From a virus, in IMG/VR virus record IMGVR_UViG_3300042544_001590, positions 124,001-188,000 of that record: DNA of 64,000 bases; one strand, written 5' to 3'. The notes below the pieces were generated by a model. It made no database searches. It was not told where the DNA came from and saw nothing but the letters and a program-made list of their open reading frames with translations. This document shows, piece by piece, positions 56,598 to 64,000 of this stretch. Position numbers and translations under genes: made by a program. Within the stretch, counting starts at the first letter, position 1, and each line of letters begins with the position of its first letter.

Positions 56598-56605
56598 TTA
56601 TTTAG
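56598..56605 (-). promoter_or_regulatory. late promoter box CTAAATAA
   Basis: Minus-strand CTAAATAA, 5 nt upstream of the gp6 start. The divergent box begins 11 bp further on. Confidence 0.8.
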
Positions 56606-56615
56606 GAGGATGATA

Positions 56616-56623
56616 TTAAATAA
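56616..56623 (+). promoter_or_regulatory. late promoter box TTAAATAA
   Basis: Plus-strand TTAAATAA, 4 nt upstream of the ATG at 56628. Confidence 0.75.
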
Positions 56624-56627
56624 TCAT

Positions 56628-57908
56628 ATGGAATTTGATAAGCTGTATCGTGAATTGATGTTGGAGTTCTCGGAAGGAGCGATCCGTAACATTGTGAAGA
56701 AATTCCAAAACGATGCCACGGAACAAGAAATCCGTAGAGAGGTTCAGGATTTTGAAAAGTATAAGAACGCTTTACAAAAGAAAGACCCTTTCCAATATAA
56801 ATCGTGGATAGAGTTCACGGAAGCGATCCATGCTGCAAAGGGTAAGGCTGAATTTAAAAGGAAAAAAGCACCAACCCAAGATGTTGTTGCCAATCAGGAT
56901 GATATCATAGCCGATGATGAGAACGTGACCATCTATCGGGGAGATTCCCAAGACAAGTGCGTGTTATATGGAAAGGGTTATTCTTTCTGTATCTCAAGAC
57001 AGGTTGGAGGTAATATGTTCTCTAACTATCGTTTGGGTAAAGAATCTACATTCTATTTCATATATTTCAAGAAGAAACCGAAGAGTGCGGTTGACCATAT
57101 TATGGTGTTGGATCATACCAAGCATGGGTATGAATGGACTTTTGCCGATAATGATACTAAAAAGGTGAATGGTGGGTGGGATGAGGTGGTGGGTAAATAT
57201 CCAGAATTAAAGAAATATGAAAAATTATTAGTTAATAAAAAGTTGGATGATGAAGAGAGTGAATTTATAAAAGTGTTAAAGAATTTTTCTAAAAATCCAA
57301 GATTAGAAAATTTTAATAAATTCTCTTATGAACAAAAAGCACAAGCTCTTAAAAGTGTTGTTGATTTAAGTGATCAAATATGGAACGCTTTAGATTCTAC
57401 TTTGAGAAATGAATTTTTGAGCATAGGTCCAAATTTAACAAAACATCAAGCATTTAATCTTAAACCTAATGAAATTGAACGGTATAAAAAAACAAGAAAT
57501 CTTTCCAGACAACATTTAATTGATGATTATAAATATAAGGAAAATATATTTGATTTTTCAGATGATGAAAGATTGGCATTGGAGTATATGGAAAAAGTTG
57601 GAAGTTCAAAATTTTTCAAAGATGATAGATTATCTAATAAAAAATTAAAGTTTGAAACATCTAATGATTATGAAAGGTCTATTTATGACTTGGTTTTTGA
57701 TGAAAACGGTGCATTAGTGACATATCAAAATATTGTAAGAGATGTTTTTGGGGGGAATCCAGATGATGTTTTATACATAAAGTATGATACGAATGGAAAT
57801 ATTATTAATATTGAATCAAGCTATGATGATATTGAAGATACTTCAAATTATAATGAATCTATCCATTTTGATAAATATTATCAAAAGATAATGTCAAGTC
57901 TCTTTTAA
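56628..57908 (+). CDS. cargo-like protein, conserved phage domain
   Basis: A 426-residue protein with leader MEFDKLYRELMLEFSEG. A conserved domain (about 95-200) contains NVTIYRGDSQDKCVLYGKGY, SFCISRQVGGNMFSNYRLG and ESTFYFIYFKKKP. I recall this YGKGYSFCISR...STFYFI domain from phage proteins, but not its function. The first strand IYRGDS recalls ADP-ribosyltransferases, without the remaining signature. From about 57230 the DNA becomes markedly more AT-rich, as if the C-terminal half had another origin. It is inserted, on the opposite strand, between gp6 and gp25. Confidence 0.6.
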   Translation: MEFDKLYRELMLEFSEGAIRNIVKKFQNDATEQEIRREVQDFEKYKNALQKKDPFQYKSWIEFTEAIHAAKGKAEFKRKKAPTQDVVANQDDIIADDENVTIYRGDSQDKCVLYGKGYSFCISRQVGGNMFSNYRLGKESTFYFIYFKKKPKSAVDHIMVLDHTKHGYEWTFADNDTKKVNGGWDEVVGKYPELKKYEKLLVNKKLDDEESEFIKVLKNFSKNPRLENFNKFSYEQKAQALKSVVDLSDQIWNALDSTLRNEFLSIGPNLTKHQAFNLKPNEIERYKKTRNLSRQHLIDDYKYKENIFDFSDDERLALEYMEKVGSSKFFKDDRLSNKKLKFETSNDYERSIYDLVFDENGALVTYQNIVRDVFGGNPDDVLYIKYDTNGNIINIESSYDDIEDTSNYNESIHFDKYYQKIMSSLF

Positions 57909-58390
57909 ATAATTGAATAACCCGTGGAATTCAGCTTCGATTTCAGGGAAAGCCCCTTGACACCCAGAGATGGAACATCAATTTGCAGAGACACATCATA
58001 TTCCTGCGCGTCCTCATTACCCACAACACTCACGTTTCTCACGACAATGCGTGGTTCCGAACGGGGTAATTTCCGTTCAATGTCATCCTGAATGTCTTCC
58101 GCTGTGAATTCATCCACTGGTTCAAACAGATAGCGTCTCAGATCAATGCCAAAGGTTGGATTGAGTATCTTTTGACCGGGAGATGTAAGGAAAGCATTGG
58201 AAATGCTTGTCTTGATGGCTTCCACATCGAAAATAGCCTGAATATCCTTCAGTTGCTCTTTGCGATTGAGTTGGTTGTTGAAAGAATACGAAGGTTCCAG
58301 ATCAAACGACACATCCTTGTAGAGATAATCGTTTTTCAGGGATACTTCATCAATCTTGGATGCTTGAAGTGATTTGATTTTGATGTTCAT
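57905..58390 (-). CDS. 25: baseplate wedge protein gp25
   Basis: A 161-residue gp25-family protein (T4 gp25 has 132; also found in contractile injection systems). The hallmark region is AIKTSISNAFLTSPGQKILN followed by PTFGIDLRRYLFEPVDEF, then the RIVVRNVSVV strand. gp25 initiates sheath assembly on the baseplate. It overlaps the convergent cargo-like gene by 4 nt and starts 1 nt after the upstream late gene ends. Confidence 0.92.
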   Translation of the reverse strand: MNIKIKSLQASKIDEVSLKNDYLYKDVSFDLEPSYSFNNQLNRKEQLKDIQAIFDVEAIKTSISNAFLTSPGQKILNPTFGIDLRRYLFEPVDEFTAEDIQDDIERKLPRSEPRIVVRNVSVVGNEDAQEYDVSLQIDVPSLGVKGLSLKSKLNSTGYSII

Positions 58391-60229
58391 TTACCAATTC
58401 TTGCAGCTTTCGGCTTTGGGGGTTCCGGGTTTCGCTTTATCGCAACCATGTCTTGCTCGAAATGCTTTCTTTCTATCAGTGTTTCCACTATCACCAGTTG
58501 CTTTCACACCTTTTTGTCCAAAATGGATTCTTTTATAACCCGAACCATCGGGGTCTTTTACACATTTAGTATATTTTTTACCCTTACGATCACTGGATGC
58601 TTTTTGAGTAACTTTGGTGCATTTCTTGGATTTTTCTAAGAACACGGCAACTTCCTGAAGATCAATCATGAAGTCGTTGATATCAACATTGAAAGATGAT
58701 GCGTATTTGTTTGCCAATTCATCAAAGGATTCGTTCACCGTTCCTTCATCTCTCATTCCTTGCACGGTGGACAACAATTGCGTTGCACTGTTAGCACCAC
58801 TTCTGGTTATAGACCAAAATCCCTTGAGTCGTGAATTGATAATATCCTTGGATGTTTTATTAAATGGTAAATTCTTGACAAGTTTCTTTAATTCTGGGAT
58901 GGCGGCATTCCATTGATCCTTTGACTTGATTTCTTCCAATTTCTTGATGAACTCTTCCATTGCCATATAACGGGGATCAACATCCAAATTCTCCAAAGGA
59001 ATGGTTTTTCTTTCCATACCTCGACCCGCAATGGAATTGAAGAATTTTTGTAATGATTGTGCTGGAAGTTCTCCGACTCTCCGCATCACTCCAATGTTTA
59101 TGTTGCGATTCAATGTGCGGGGATCAAAATTTTCCAATCCTCTATCGAATCGATTTACATGATAATCAATAAATGAAAATATGGGATTATCATCAGTTGT
59201 TAATTTTTTCAATAATCCCAATTTATAAAGAAAATCTGTTTTATTAACATTTAAAAAATCAACCCCGGTGGGTATTTCACTATCTGATATTCCATGCTCT
59301 ATTTTTAACATATCCAATATCCCTGCTGCTTTGTTGTTGATTAAACTTTTCACCTTCGCCAATACAGTATCATTGGATTTCATATTGTTGGATGTTTTTG
59401 TTTCTATTTTTGAATTTATTTCTTCAAATCGTTCATCCGCAGCGTTTGAAGCCTTTATAGCATTTATCAATTTTTTTTCAGCATCTTCTAATTTACTTTG
59501 AACGGAAGATAATTTTTTAACATCTTGTAAAAGAATAGATAATTCTATCTCCGCTTGCTGGATTTGACCGCTTAGGGTTTCCTTTTTTTCTTTAATCCTA
59601 GTATTCTTTTTTTCGGTTTTTTTTCTTTGGATAAAGGATTTGATTTGATCGATTCTATCACTACCATATAAAGAACTATCAAGAATTTCTTTGAGTCTAT
59701 TCACTTCGTCTCTCGCATCCGAAGCTTGTCCCGCTCTTTTTTGTTGAGAGACGAGAGCATTATTCCACTCTTTTTCATTATCATCATTTATAGTATCTAT
59801 TCTTAATCCTCCTACCAGTTTAATTTTACCATCTATATCTTCTTTCTTTTCACCGCTGTATATTTTTTTAAAATCTTCAAAGAATGTTTTGGAATTGAAT
59901 AGGATTGCAAAAGCATTAGCCATTTCTCTATCTCGCGCAGCTTTCAATTCATAGGTATCCTGTTGACTAACACCTTTGGAGGTGTCATAAAGATATTTTT
60001 TCATCTGATCTATTGGTTTTTGCTTTTCAAAATTGTCAACTTTGCCAACAGGACTGGACGAATAACCAGAGGAAGTTGATGCTCCAGCAACTCCCCCATC
60101 GGCTGTAATACCAGCTTGTTGCCCACTGATATTCTGTGGTCCTATATTTCGTTGCGCCCTAAAATACGCATCTCCCCCGCGAGTTCCCTTTGCTTCCAGC
60201 GCCAAATTATATAAATCATCAAAGTTCAT
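58391..60229 (-). CDS. late coiled-coil protein with targeting-like leader and DUF5872-like tail
   Basis: A 612-residue protein. The leader MNFDDLYNLALEAKGTRGGD matches the cargo-like pattern. The middle (about 150-280) is a long Lys/Glu coiled coil. The C-terminus RIHFGQKGV, DRKKAFRARHGCDKAKPGT and ESCKNW matches the DUF5872-type phage domain (RK(S/A)FRARH-C ... SC-x-x-W), a small Cys/His-containing module of unknown role. A late box lies 4 nt upstream. Possibly a core or injected DNA-associated protein. Confidence 0.65.
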   Translation of the reverse strand: MNFDDLYNLALEAKGTRGGDAYFRAQRNIGPQNISGQQAGITADGGVAGASTSSGYSSSPVGKVDNFEKQKPIDQMKKYLYDTSKGVSQQDTYELKAARDREMANAFAILFNSKTFFEDFKKIYSGEKKEDIDGKIKLVGGLRIDTINDDNEKEWNNALVSQQKRAGQASDARDEVNRLKEILDSSLYGSDRIDQIKSFIQRKKTEKKNTRIKEKKETLSGQIQQAEIELSILLQDVKKLSSVQSKLEDAEKKLINAIKASNAADERFEEINSKIETKTSNNMKSNDTVLAKVKSLINNKAAGILDMLKIEHGISDSEIPTGVDFLNVNKTDFLYKLGLLKKLTTDDNPIFSFIDYHVNRFDRGLENFDPRTLNRNINIGVMRRVGELPAQSLQKFFNSIAGRGMERKTIPLENLDVDPRYMAMEEFIKKLEEIKSKDQWNAAIPELKKLVKNLPFNKTSKDIINSRLKGFWSITRSGANSATQLLSTVQGMRDEGTVNESFDELANKYASSFNVDINDFMIDLQEVAVFLEKSKKCTKVTQKASSDRKGKKYTKCVKDPDGSGYKRIHFGQKGVKATGDSGNTDRKKAFRARHGCDKAKPGTPKAESCKNW

Positions 60230-60233
60230 ACTA

Positions 60234-60241
60234 TTATTTAG
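60234..60241 (-). promoter_or_regulatory. late promoter box CTAAATAA
   Basis: Minus-strand CTAAATAA, 4 nt upstream of the ATG at 60229. It is divergent from the box at 60251. Confidence 0.8.
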
Positions 60242-60250
60242 AACAAATGA

Positions 60251-60258
60251 CTAAATAA
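60251..60258 (+). promoter_or_regulatory. late promoter box CTAAATAA
   Basis: Plus-strand CTAAATAA, 4 nt upstream of the ATG at 60263. Nine bp separate it from the divergent minus-strand box. Confidence 0.8.
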
Positions 60259-60262
60259 TCCT

Positions 60263-61030
60263 ATGGGCAAGAAATTTGATGCTATCTATGAAGCTGTTGT
60301 GAGTCGTTCCGAAGTGGGGGGTTATCTTCCCGGCGATATCATAAAATTTAGGGATGGATATAAAAACACGGAAACTTACAAGTATATGCCATTCACTCTC
60401 AGGAAAGAAGTGGATGAATTGGCGACTTGCGGATTGAACATCAAAGTCGTTCAGGTTGGAGACAAACAATCAGGATATTCCATTGGAAATCAATTCAAAC
60501 CAGCATCCCAGATCGTTCTCACCATTGCTGCTGATCATGGTGGTGGTAGAACTTATGGTAGAGTGGTTGTCTGTCCCGCCATGGTTGATATGGTGGATGT
60601 GAGCGCAGGAGTTCCGGTTCCCGATCAATTCAAGCGCAAGGATACTGTCATCATCAAGCCCAAACCCTTAAAAATTGATCCAAAGATCATCACCAATGTC
60701 ACTGACAAGGGAAATGGTAAGAATACCCCCACCGATCTGAAATTGGCGGGAGAATCCAAGGCTTGGGAATCCACCAAGGAATTGGCTGATTTGTATATGG
60801 AATCTTTGGGGGAGGTTCCCCTGAGAAATATGCCTCCAGAAAAATCTTTAGGGGAGGTTCCTCGGCGTGATCCGAACACACAACCCCCAACAAAAAACAG
60901 ATTGAATTTGCTTTATGATAGATTACCAGAACTTAAAAAAGCTATAGAAGATGTGAGGTATGGTTCTTTTAAAGAGTTCTATAACAAAATTTCAGAGTTT
61001 AAGGATTTTCTTGATAACGAGTTTGTTTAA
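60263..61030 (+). CDS. cargo-like conserved phage protein
   Basis: A 255-residue protein starting MGKKFDAIYEAVVSRSEVGG. The conserved section GGYLPGDIIKFRDGYKN and IAADHGGGRTYGRVVVCPAM is recalled from T4-like phages, function unknown. The C-terminal third carries an imperfect repeat (ESLGEVPLRN, KSLGEVPRRD) and a helical end. Leader and promoter place it with the late head-associated set. Confidence 0.65.
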   Translation: MGKKFDAIYEAVVSRSEVGGYLPGDIIKFRDGYKNTETYKYMPFTLRKEVDELATCGLNIKVVQVGDKQSGYSIGNQFKPASQIVLTIAADHGGGRTYGRVVVCPAMVDMVDVSAGVPVPDQFKRKDTVIIKPKPLKIDPKIITNVTDKGNGKNTPTDLKLAGESKAWESTKELADLYMESLGEVPLRNMPPEKSLGEVPRRDPNTQPPTKNRLNLLYDRLPELKKAIEDVRYGSFKEFYNKISEFKDFLDNEFV

Positions 61031-61046
61031 AAATAACAATCAAATA

Positions 61047-61054
61047 ATAAATAA
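61047..61054 (+). promoter_or_regulatory. late promoter box ATAAATAA
   Basis: Plus-strand ATAAATAA, 4 nt upstream of the ATG at 61059. Confidence 0.75.
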
Positions 61055-61058
61055 CATC

Positions 61059-61775
61059 ATGGCACAATATAATAACAAAGATCAGCGCAATCTGGAAGAA
61101 CTCCTTGAAGAAGGGTGGATGGATCGTCTCAAGGCACGGGGAGCCGAAGCTTTGGGTTCCGTCAAAGGAGTGGGGCAACAAATCAAAGGTGGCTTTCAAC
61201 AAGCTGCTGGCAGTGGCTTGAGTAAGGCTGGAGATTGGCTTGAAAGCGATAAGATTTCTCGTAAAGGGGATAAATACACGCAACAAGGTCAAAAAAGTGA
61301 GCGAGAAGGAAGCGTCTCTGGTCACAATGCCAAAGTCCAGTATCTTCAGAAGAATATTGACAAACGTATTGACTCATTTGTTGCCGATATCAAAAATGAT
61401 ATTAAAAAGCTTGGTCTGGACATTGGTAACATTGAAATCGTGTCTGGTATCAATGCTGCTCTTGGACAACTCAAGAAAAGCGTGAGCGGTGCAACACCTC
61501 CTCCTTTACCACAACAATCTGGCGCAACACCTCCTCCTTTACCCCAACAATCTGGCGCAACACCCCCACCACTTCCAAAACAACAAACACCGGAGCCAGA
61601 AGAGGATGAGCCGGAAAATCCCGTGGAATACTCTTACAGAAAAGCTATTAGTAGGAAGAAAAAAACACAACCAAACACTAATCCCCGTAAAAGTAAGGTG
61701 AGAAAAGACCCATTTGCAAAATATGCCGCTCCCGAACAGGAAGAGGATTTGGACAAGATGTTTTGGGAACGCTAA
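61059..61775 (+). CDS. late virion-associated protein with EGWM leader and Pro-rich repeats
   Basis: A 238-residue protein starting MAQYNNKDQRNLEELLEEGW and then MDRLKARGAEALGSVKGVGQ. This LLEEGWMDRLKARG type of N-terminus is related to the LLSEGFW leader at 1753-2460. A helical region is followed by three 11-residue repeats of GATPPPLPQQS and a basic C-terminal part (SRKKKTQPNTNPRKSKVRK). The late box fixes the start. It converges with gene 44 with a 4-nt overlap. Confidence 0.65.
   Translation: MAQYNNKDQRNLEELLEEGWMDRLKARGAEALGSVKGVGQQIKGGFQQAAGSGLSKAGDWLESDKISRKGDKYTQQGQKSEREGSVSGHNAKVQYLQKNIDKRIDSFVADIKNDIKKLGLDIGNIEIVSGINAALGQLKKSVSGATPPPLPQQSGATPPPLPQQSGATPPPLPKQQTPEPEEDEPENPVEYSYRKAISRKKKTQPNTNPRKSKVRKDPFAKYAAPEQEEDLDKMFWER
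61488..61586 (+). repeat. three tandem 33-bp repeats (GATPPPLPQQS)
   Basis: Units at 61488-61520, 61521-61553 and 61554-61586. The first two are nearly identical and the third has diverged (ending PKQQ). They make a Pro-rich spacer that could vary in copy number. Confidence 0.85.
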
Positions 61776-62686
61776 AACAATTCCTCAAGCTGTAACAAGC
61801 AAGCAATACCACAAATCTCCCTGTCCGTAACGGATATCATCTTAAACAGGTTCTCCGCAATGATAAGGATAGCCTGTTTTTTTGTGGTATCATCCAAGGA
61901 TAAATCATAAAAATAGTTCAACAGGTCTTTCAGAAGGGATTCGTGATCGGAATCGAACAATTCCTCGTTCTCAATCAGAAATTTGCGTGTTTTCAGGGTA
62001 TCTCCCGATTTGAGATTGGTGTAAATCAAATCCATCACCTGATTGGTGTCTTTTTTCGTCTCAATGGAGAGAATCCCTGATTTTGAATATTTTTCCAATT
62101 CATTGATACATTTCCTGATATCGGGATAATGGCTTTTGATCAGGGCAACCAATGGTTTCTTCTGATCATCAGGAATCTCAATTTCCTCTTTTTTCAGAAT
62201 CTCCAGACACCTACGAGTAACATCTTTCAGGGATGTGTGGAGTGTGAGACTCTGGCAACGCGATTGGAGGGCGGGAATGATGCGATGCTTGTAATTGCCC
62301 GTGAGAATGAAACGTGTGGTGGATGAATAGGATTCCATGACATTCCTCAAAATTGCCATGGAACTTTTTGATAGATAATCAGCCTCATCCAAAATGACAA
62401 TTTTCAATCCCCCGTCAAAGCTCTTCGTTTGGGAGAATCCGATAACTTTATCCCTGATCGTATCCACCCCATTCTCATCGGAAGCGTTAATGTAAAGATA
62501 ATCACAATTTAGGATATCCTTTGCCAATATTTTGGCCAATGTTGTTTTACCAACACCACAAACCCCCGTCAATAATAGATTTGGAACATCTTTACCAAAA
62601 TCTTCGATGATTTTTCTGGTGGTGTCATCCACCATTAAATCGTCTAGCGTCTGTGGTCTGTAACGTTCTGTCCAAGGATTGCTCAT
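61772..62686 (-). CDS. 44: clamp loader large subunit gp44
   Basis: A 304-residue AAA+ clamp-loader ATPase (T4 gp44 has 319). It has ERYRPQTLDDLMV at the N-terminus, Walker A GVCGVGKTT (41-49), Walker B VILDEADYLS near 97-106, sensor 1 LTGNYKHR and the arginine-finger motif SRCQS. It opens the gp45 clamp with gp62, which is not visible in this window. Unlike T4, it is far from gene 45 and on the other strand. It overlaps the sugar-nucleotide gene by 4 nt. Confidence 0.93.
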   Translation of the reverse strand: MSNPWTERYRPQTLDDLMVDDTTRKIIEDFGKDVPNLLLTGVCGVGKTTLAKILAKDILNCDYLYINASDENGVDTIRDKVIGFSQTKSFDGGLKIVILDEADYLSKSSMAILRNVMESYSSTTRFILTGNYKHRIIPALQSRCQSLTLHTSLKDVTRRCLEILKKEEIEIPDDQKKPLVALIKSHYPDIRKCINELEKYSKSGILSIETKKDTNQVMDLIYTNLKSGDTLKTRKFLIENEELFDSDHESLLKDLLNYFYDLSLDDTTKKQAILIIAENLFKMISVTDREICGIACLLQLEELF

Positions 62687-63435
62687 ATGCCTACCAAACC
62701 AATAGCATGGTTTGAGCGATTGTCAATAGTCCGAACCAAATTTGCACAATCCAATAGACTGTCATATGTGCCAACGTCGAACCAAAATCCATCCAATTTC
62801 TCAACACCAACACCTTCTTTATCATTCATCATGCGAATCAGGTCAACAATTTCCAGTTCTCCTCTAGCAGATGGTTTGACTTTTTTAGCCATTTCCACAA
62901 CTTCATTGGAAAACACATAAAGACCAATCACTGCATCTTCGGAAATAAATTCTTTCGGTTTCTCCACAATTTGAATAATATTGCCATCTTCATCTGTTTC
63001 AACCACACCATAGGCGGATGGGTCTTTCACTTTATATGTGTAGATGGTGTTCGGTTGTGGTTGTATTGGGGAATTACCAATAATAACATTATCACCAAGA
63101 ATCAGGCAGATTTCATCTGCATCTTTGACAAATTCTTCCCCAACGATAAAAGCATCGACTAATCCTTTGGGAGAATCTTGGATTGCGTATGATAGATTTA
63201 ATCCGAATTTACTCCCATCTCCAAGTAGAATCTTGAATTGTTTTTGTTGATCCTCGTCGGCATTAATGATGAGGATATCAACATATCCCATATCTTTCAG
63301 CGTTTGAAGTGGAAATGCGATGCAGGGCTTGTTGAAAATTGGTAAAAGTTGCTTTGATATAACCTTGGTAATCGGGTATAATCTCGTAGCTTTTCCGCCC
63401 GCCAAAATTAGACCACGTTTAATCGTTTCTTGCAT
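62683..63435 (-). CDS. sugar-1-phosphate nucleotidyltransferase, RmlA-like
   Basis: A 250-residue nucleotidyltransferase similar to glucose-1-phosphate thymidylyltransferase. Visible are GLILAGGKATRLYPITKVIS with the Gly-rich nucleotide loop and Lys of KQLLPIFNKP, ILGDNVIIG with the metal-binding Asp, AYGVVETDEDG, IVEKPKEF, GLYVFSNEV and FDVGTYDSLLDCA. It would make dTDP- or UDP-sugar, the donor for the phage glycosyltransferases. It overlaps the upstream gene by 17 nt. Confidence 0.88.
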   Translation of the reverse strand: MQETIKRGLILAGGKATRLYPITKVISKQLLPIFNKPCIAFPLQTLKDMGYVDILIINADEDQQKQFKILLGDGSKFGLNLSYAIQDSPKGLVDAFIVGEEFVKDADEICLILGDNVIIGNSPIQPQPNTIYTYKVKDPSAYGVVETDEDGNIIQIVEKPKEFISEDAVIGLYVFSNEVVEMAKKVKPSARGELEIVDLIRMMNDKEGVGVEKLDGFWFDVGTYDSLLDCANLVRTIDNRSNHAIGLVGI

Positions 63436-64000
63436 ATTTCTCCTCTATTTCGTTTTTAATTCTCTTATCTTCCGCTTGTTTCTCAAGCATTTTCTCAAAA
63501 CATTCCTTCATCACATCCTTCTCAAATCGCATCTCATAGATTTCCTTTGATTTGGAGCCATCCAGAACACAATTGCTTCTTCCAGTGGCAATGGGAAGAT
63601 CGGCAAGATATACGAATTTCCAATTATCGTTGTGGAATCCGTATTCTTTCATGACATCACACACTTCCTGTGTGGTTAATGCCTGTGGATTGATGACATT
63701 GTAGATGTTCTGTCCTTTCCATTTACCGACTTTTTTAATCAAAAGATTCTTCACAAATTCGCAGAAATCGGGGATATATGTCTTGGAGTTCTTGAAATTG
63801 ATCAAATCGTCGTATTGTCTAATTTTGTTCAAATAATTCCTATTAGATGATTCGTAATGGAATGGCATACGAACCCTCAGAATGATATTATCCATATTTT
63901 TTGATAAATTTTCAAAAGCGTGTTTTGATTTGGAATAAAATGAAGCCCTATTACAGAATAATCCATAATTTGGGGAATCTTCCTCGTTCCACACTTTCTC
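63419..64000 (-). CDS. NAD-dependent sugar epimerase/reductase, C-terminal part
   Basis: The frame is open at the right edge, so the N-terminal Rossmann part lies outside. The visible 193 residues include NRASFYSKSKHAFENL, a Y-x-x-x-K catalytic pair as in RmlD/GalE-type short-chain dehydrogenases, then ILRVRMPFHYES, NIYNVINPQALTTQEVCDVM and SNCVLDGSK, typical of dTDP-4-dehydrorhamnose reductase-like proteins. Together with the RmlA-like enzyme it forms a sugar-nucleotide module. The stop overlaps the start of that gene. Confidence 0.8.
   Translation of the reverse strand, partial: EKVWNEEDSPNYGLFCNRASFYSKSKHAFENLSKNMDNIILRVRMPFHYESSNRNYLNKIRQYDDLINFKNSKTYIPDFCEFVKNLLIKKVGKWKGQNIYNVINPQALTTQEVCDVMKEYGFHNDNWKFVYLADLPIATGRSNCVLDGSKSKEIYEMRFEKDVMKECFEKMLEKQAEDKRIKNEIEEKYARND

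Noticed and set aside
61488-61586. Possible CRISPR-like array
   Set aside because: The 33-bp units are directly adjacent without spacers and encode an in-frame Pro-rich peptide repeat.
1-64000. tRNA genes
   Set aside because: No cloverleaf-like segment was seen in the few intergenic gaps. The gaps are mostly too short, but a dedicated tRNA scan was not possible here.

Overview
The window is a contiguous piece of a T4-like tailed phage genome (contractile tail, strictly lytic type). The evidence is a near-complete T4-type replication, recombination and late-transcription set: DNA polymerase gp43, helicase gp41, primase gp61, single-strand binding protein gp32, sliding clamp gp45, clamp loader gp44, UvsX, UvsW, a UvsY candidate, the gp46/gp47 nuclease and late sigma gp55. 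T4-type baseplate genes (gp6, gp25) are also present. The DNA is AT-rich, coding is dense and 4-nt gene overlaps are common. No tRNA, integrase, terminase, capsid or portal gene is visible, so this is a segment of a larger genome. The host cannot be named. Some genes have clear Shine-Dalgarno sites (e.g. before 8576 and 34581); many others have none.

Layout. 1-6140 is a leftward block of small late genes: probable head-internal proteins, a retropepsin-like protein, an ABC-type ATPase and a GIY-YIG nuclease. 5467-5894 is a very AT-rich gene-free stretch with two tandem promoter-plus-G-tract units, a candidate replication origin. 6156-14129 runs rightward: DUF4326, UvsY candidate, UvsW, gp55, gp47, a split gp46 and a glycosyltransferase. 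14126-15843 holds two leftward virion genes. 15914-21498 runs from gp43 to uvsX. 21488-23876 holds a DNA-methyltransferase remnant, a Mom-like DNA-modification gene and a large late gene. 23910-36439 runs rightward: protein kinase, glycosyltransferase, gp41, DHH phosphoesterase, gp32, gp45 and several late cargo-like genes. 36436-37398 is a free-standing LAGLIDADG endonuclease. 37514-42115 contains the primase and small genes. 42101-60229 is the leftward tail/baseplate block (glycosyltransferase, mucin-like protein, fibre genes, gp12-like, large structural proteins, gp6, gp25), interrupted by a rightward cargo-like gene. 60263-61775 carries two more rightward late genes. 61772-64000 holds gp44 and sugar-nucleotide genes running off the edge.

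How it works together. Early and middle genes are mostly on the + strand. Late genes on both strands carry a T4-like late box (CTAAATAA and variants) almost always exactly 4 or 5 nt before the ATG, which predicts leaderless late mRNAs served by gp55 and gp45. A second motif, TTAAAAACTAGANTACAAT, precedes five + strand genes between 33 and 41 kb. About twenty otherwise unrelated late proteins start with a short amphipathic segment like the T4 capsid-targeting sequence. They include a kinase-like, a protease-like and an acetyltransferase-like protein, suggesting a set of packaged and injected effectors. Several small cistrons look recently inserted: one splits gp46 at its zinc hook and has a close paralogue after gp43, and two are bounded by copies of the neighbouring gene's 3' end.
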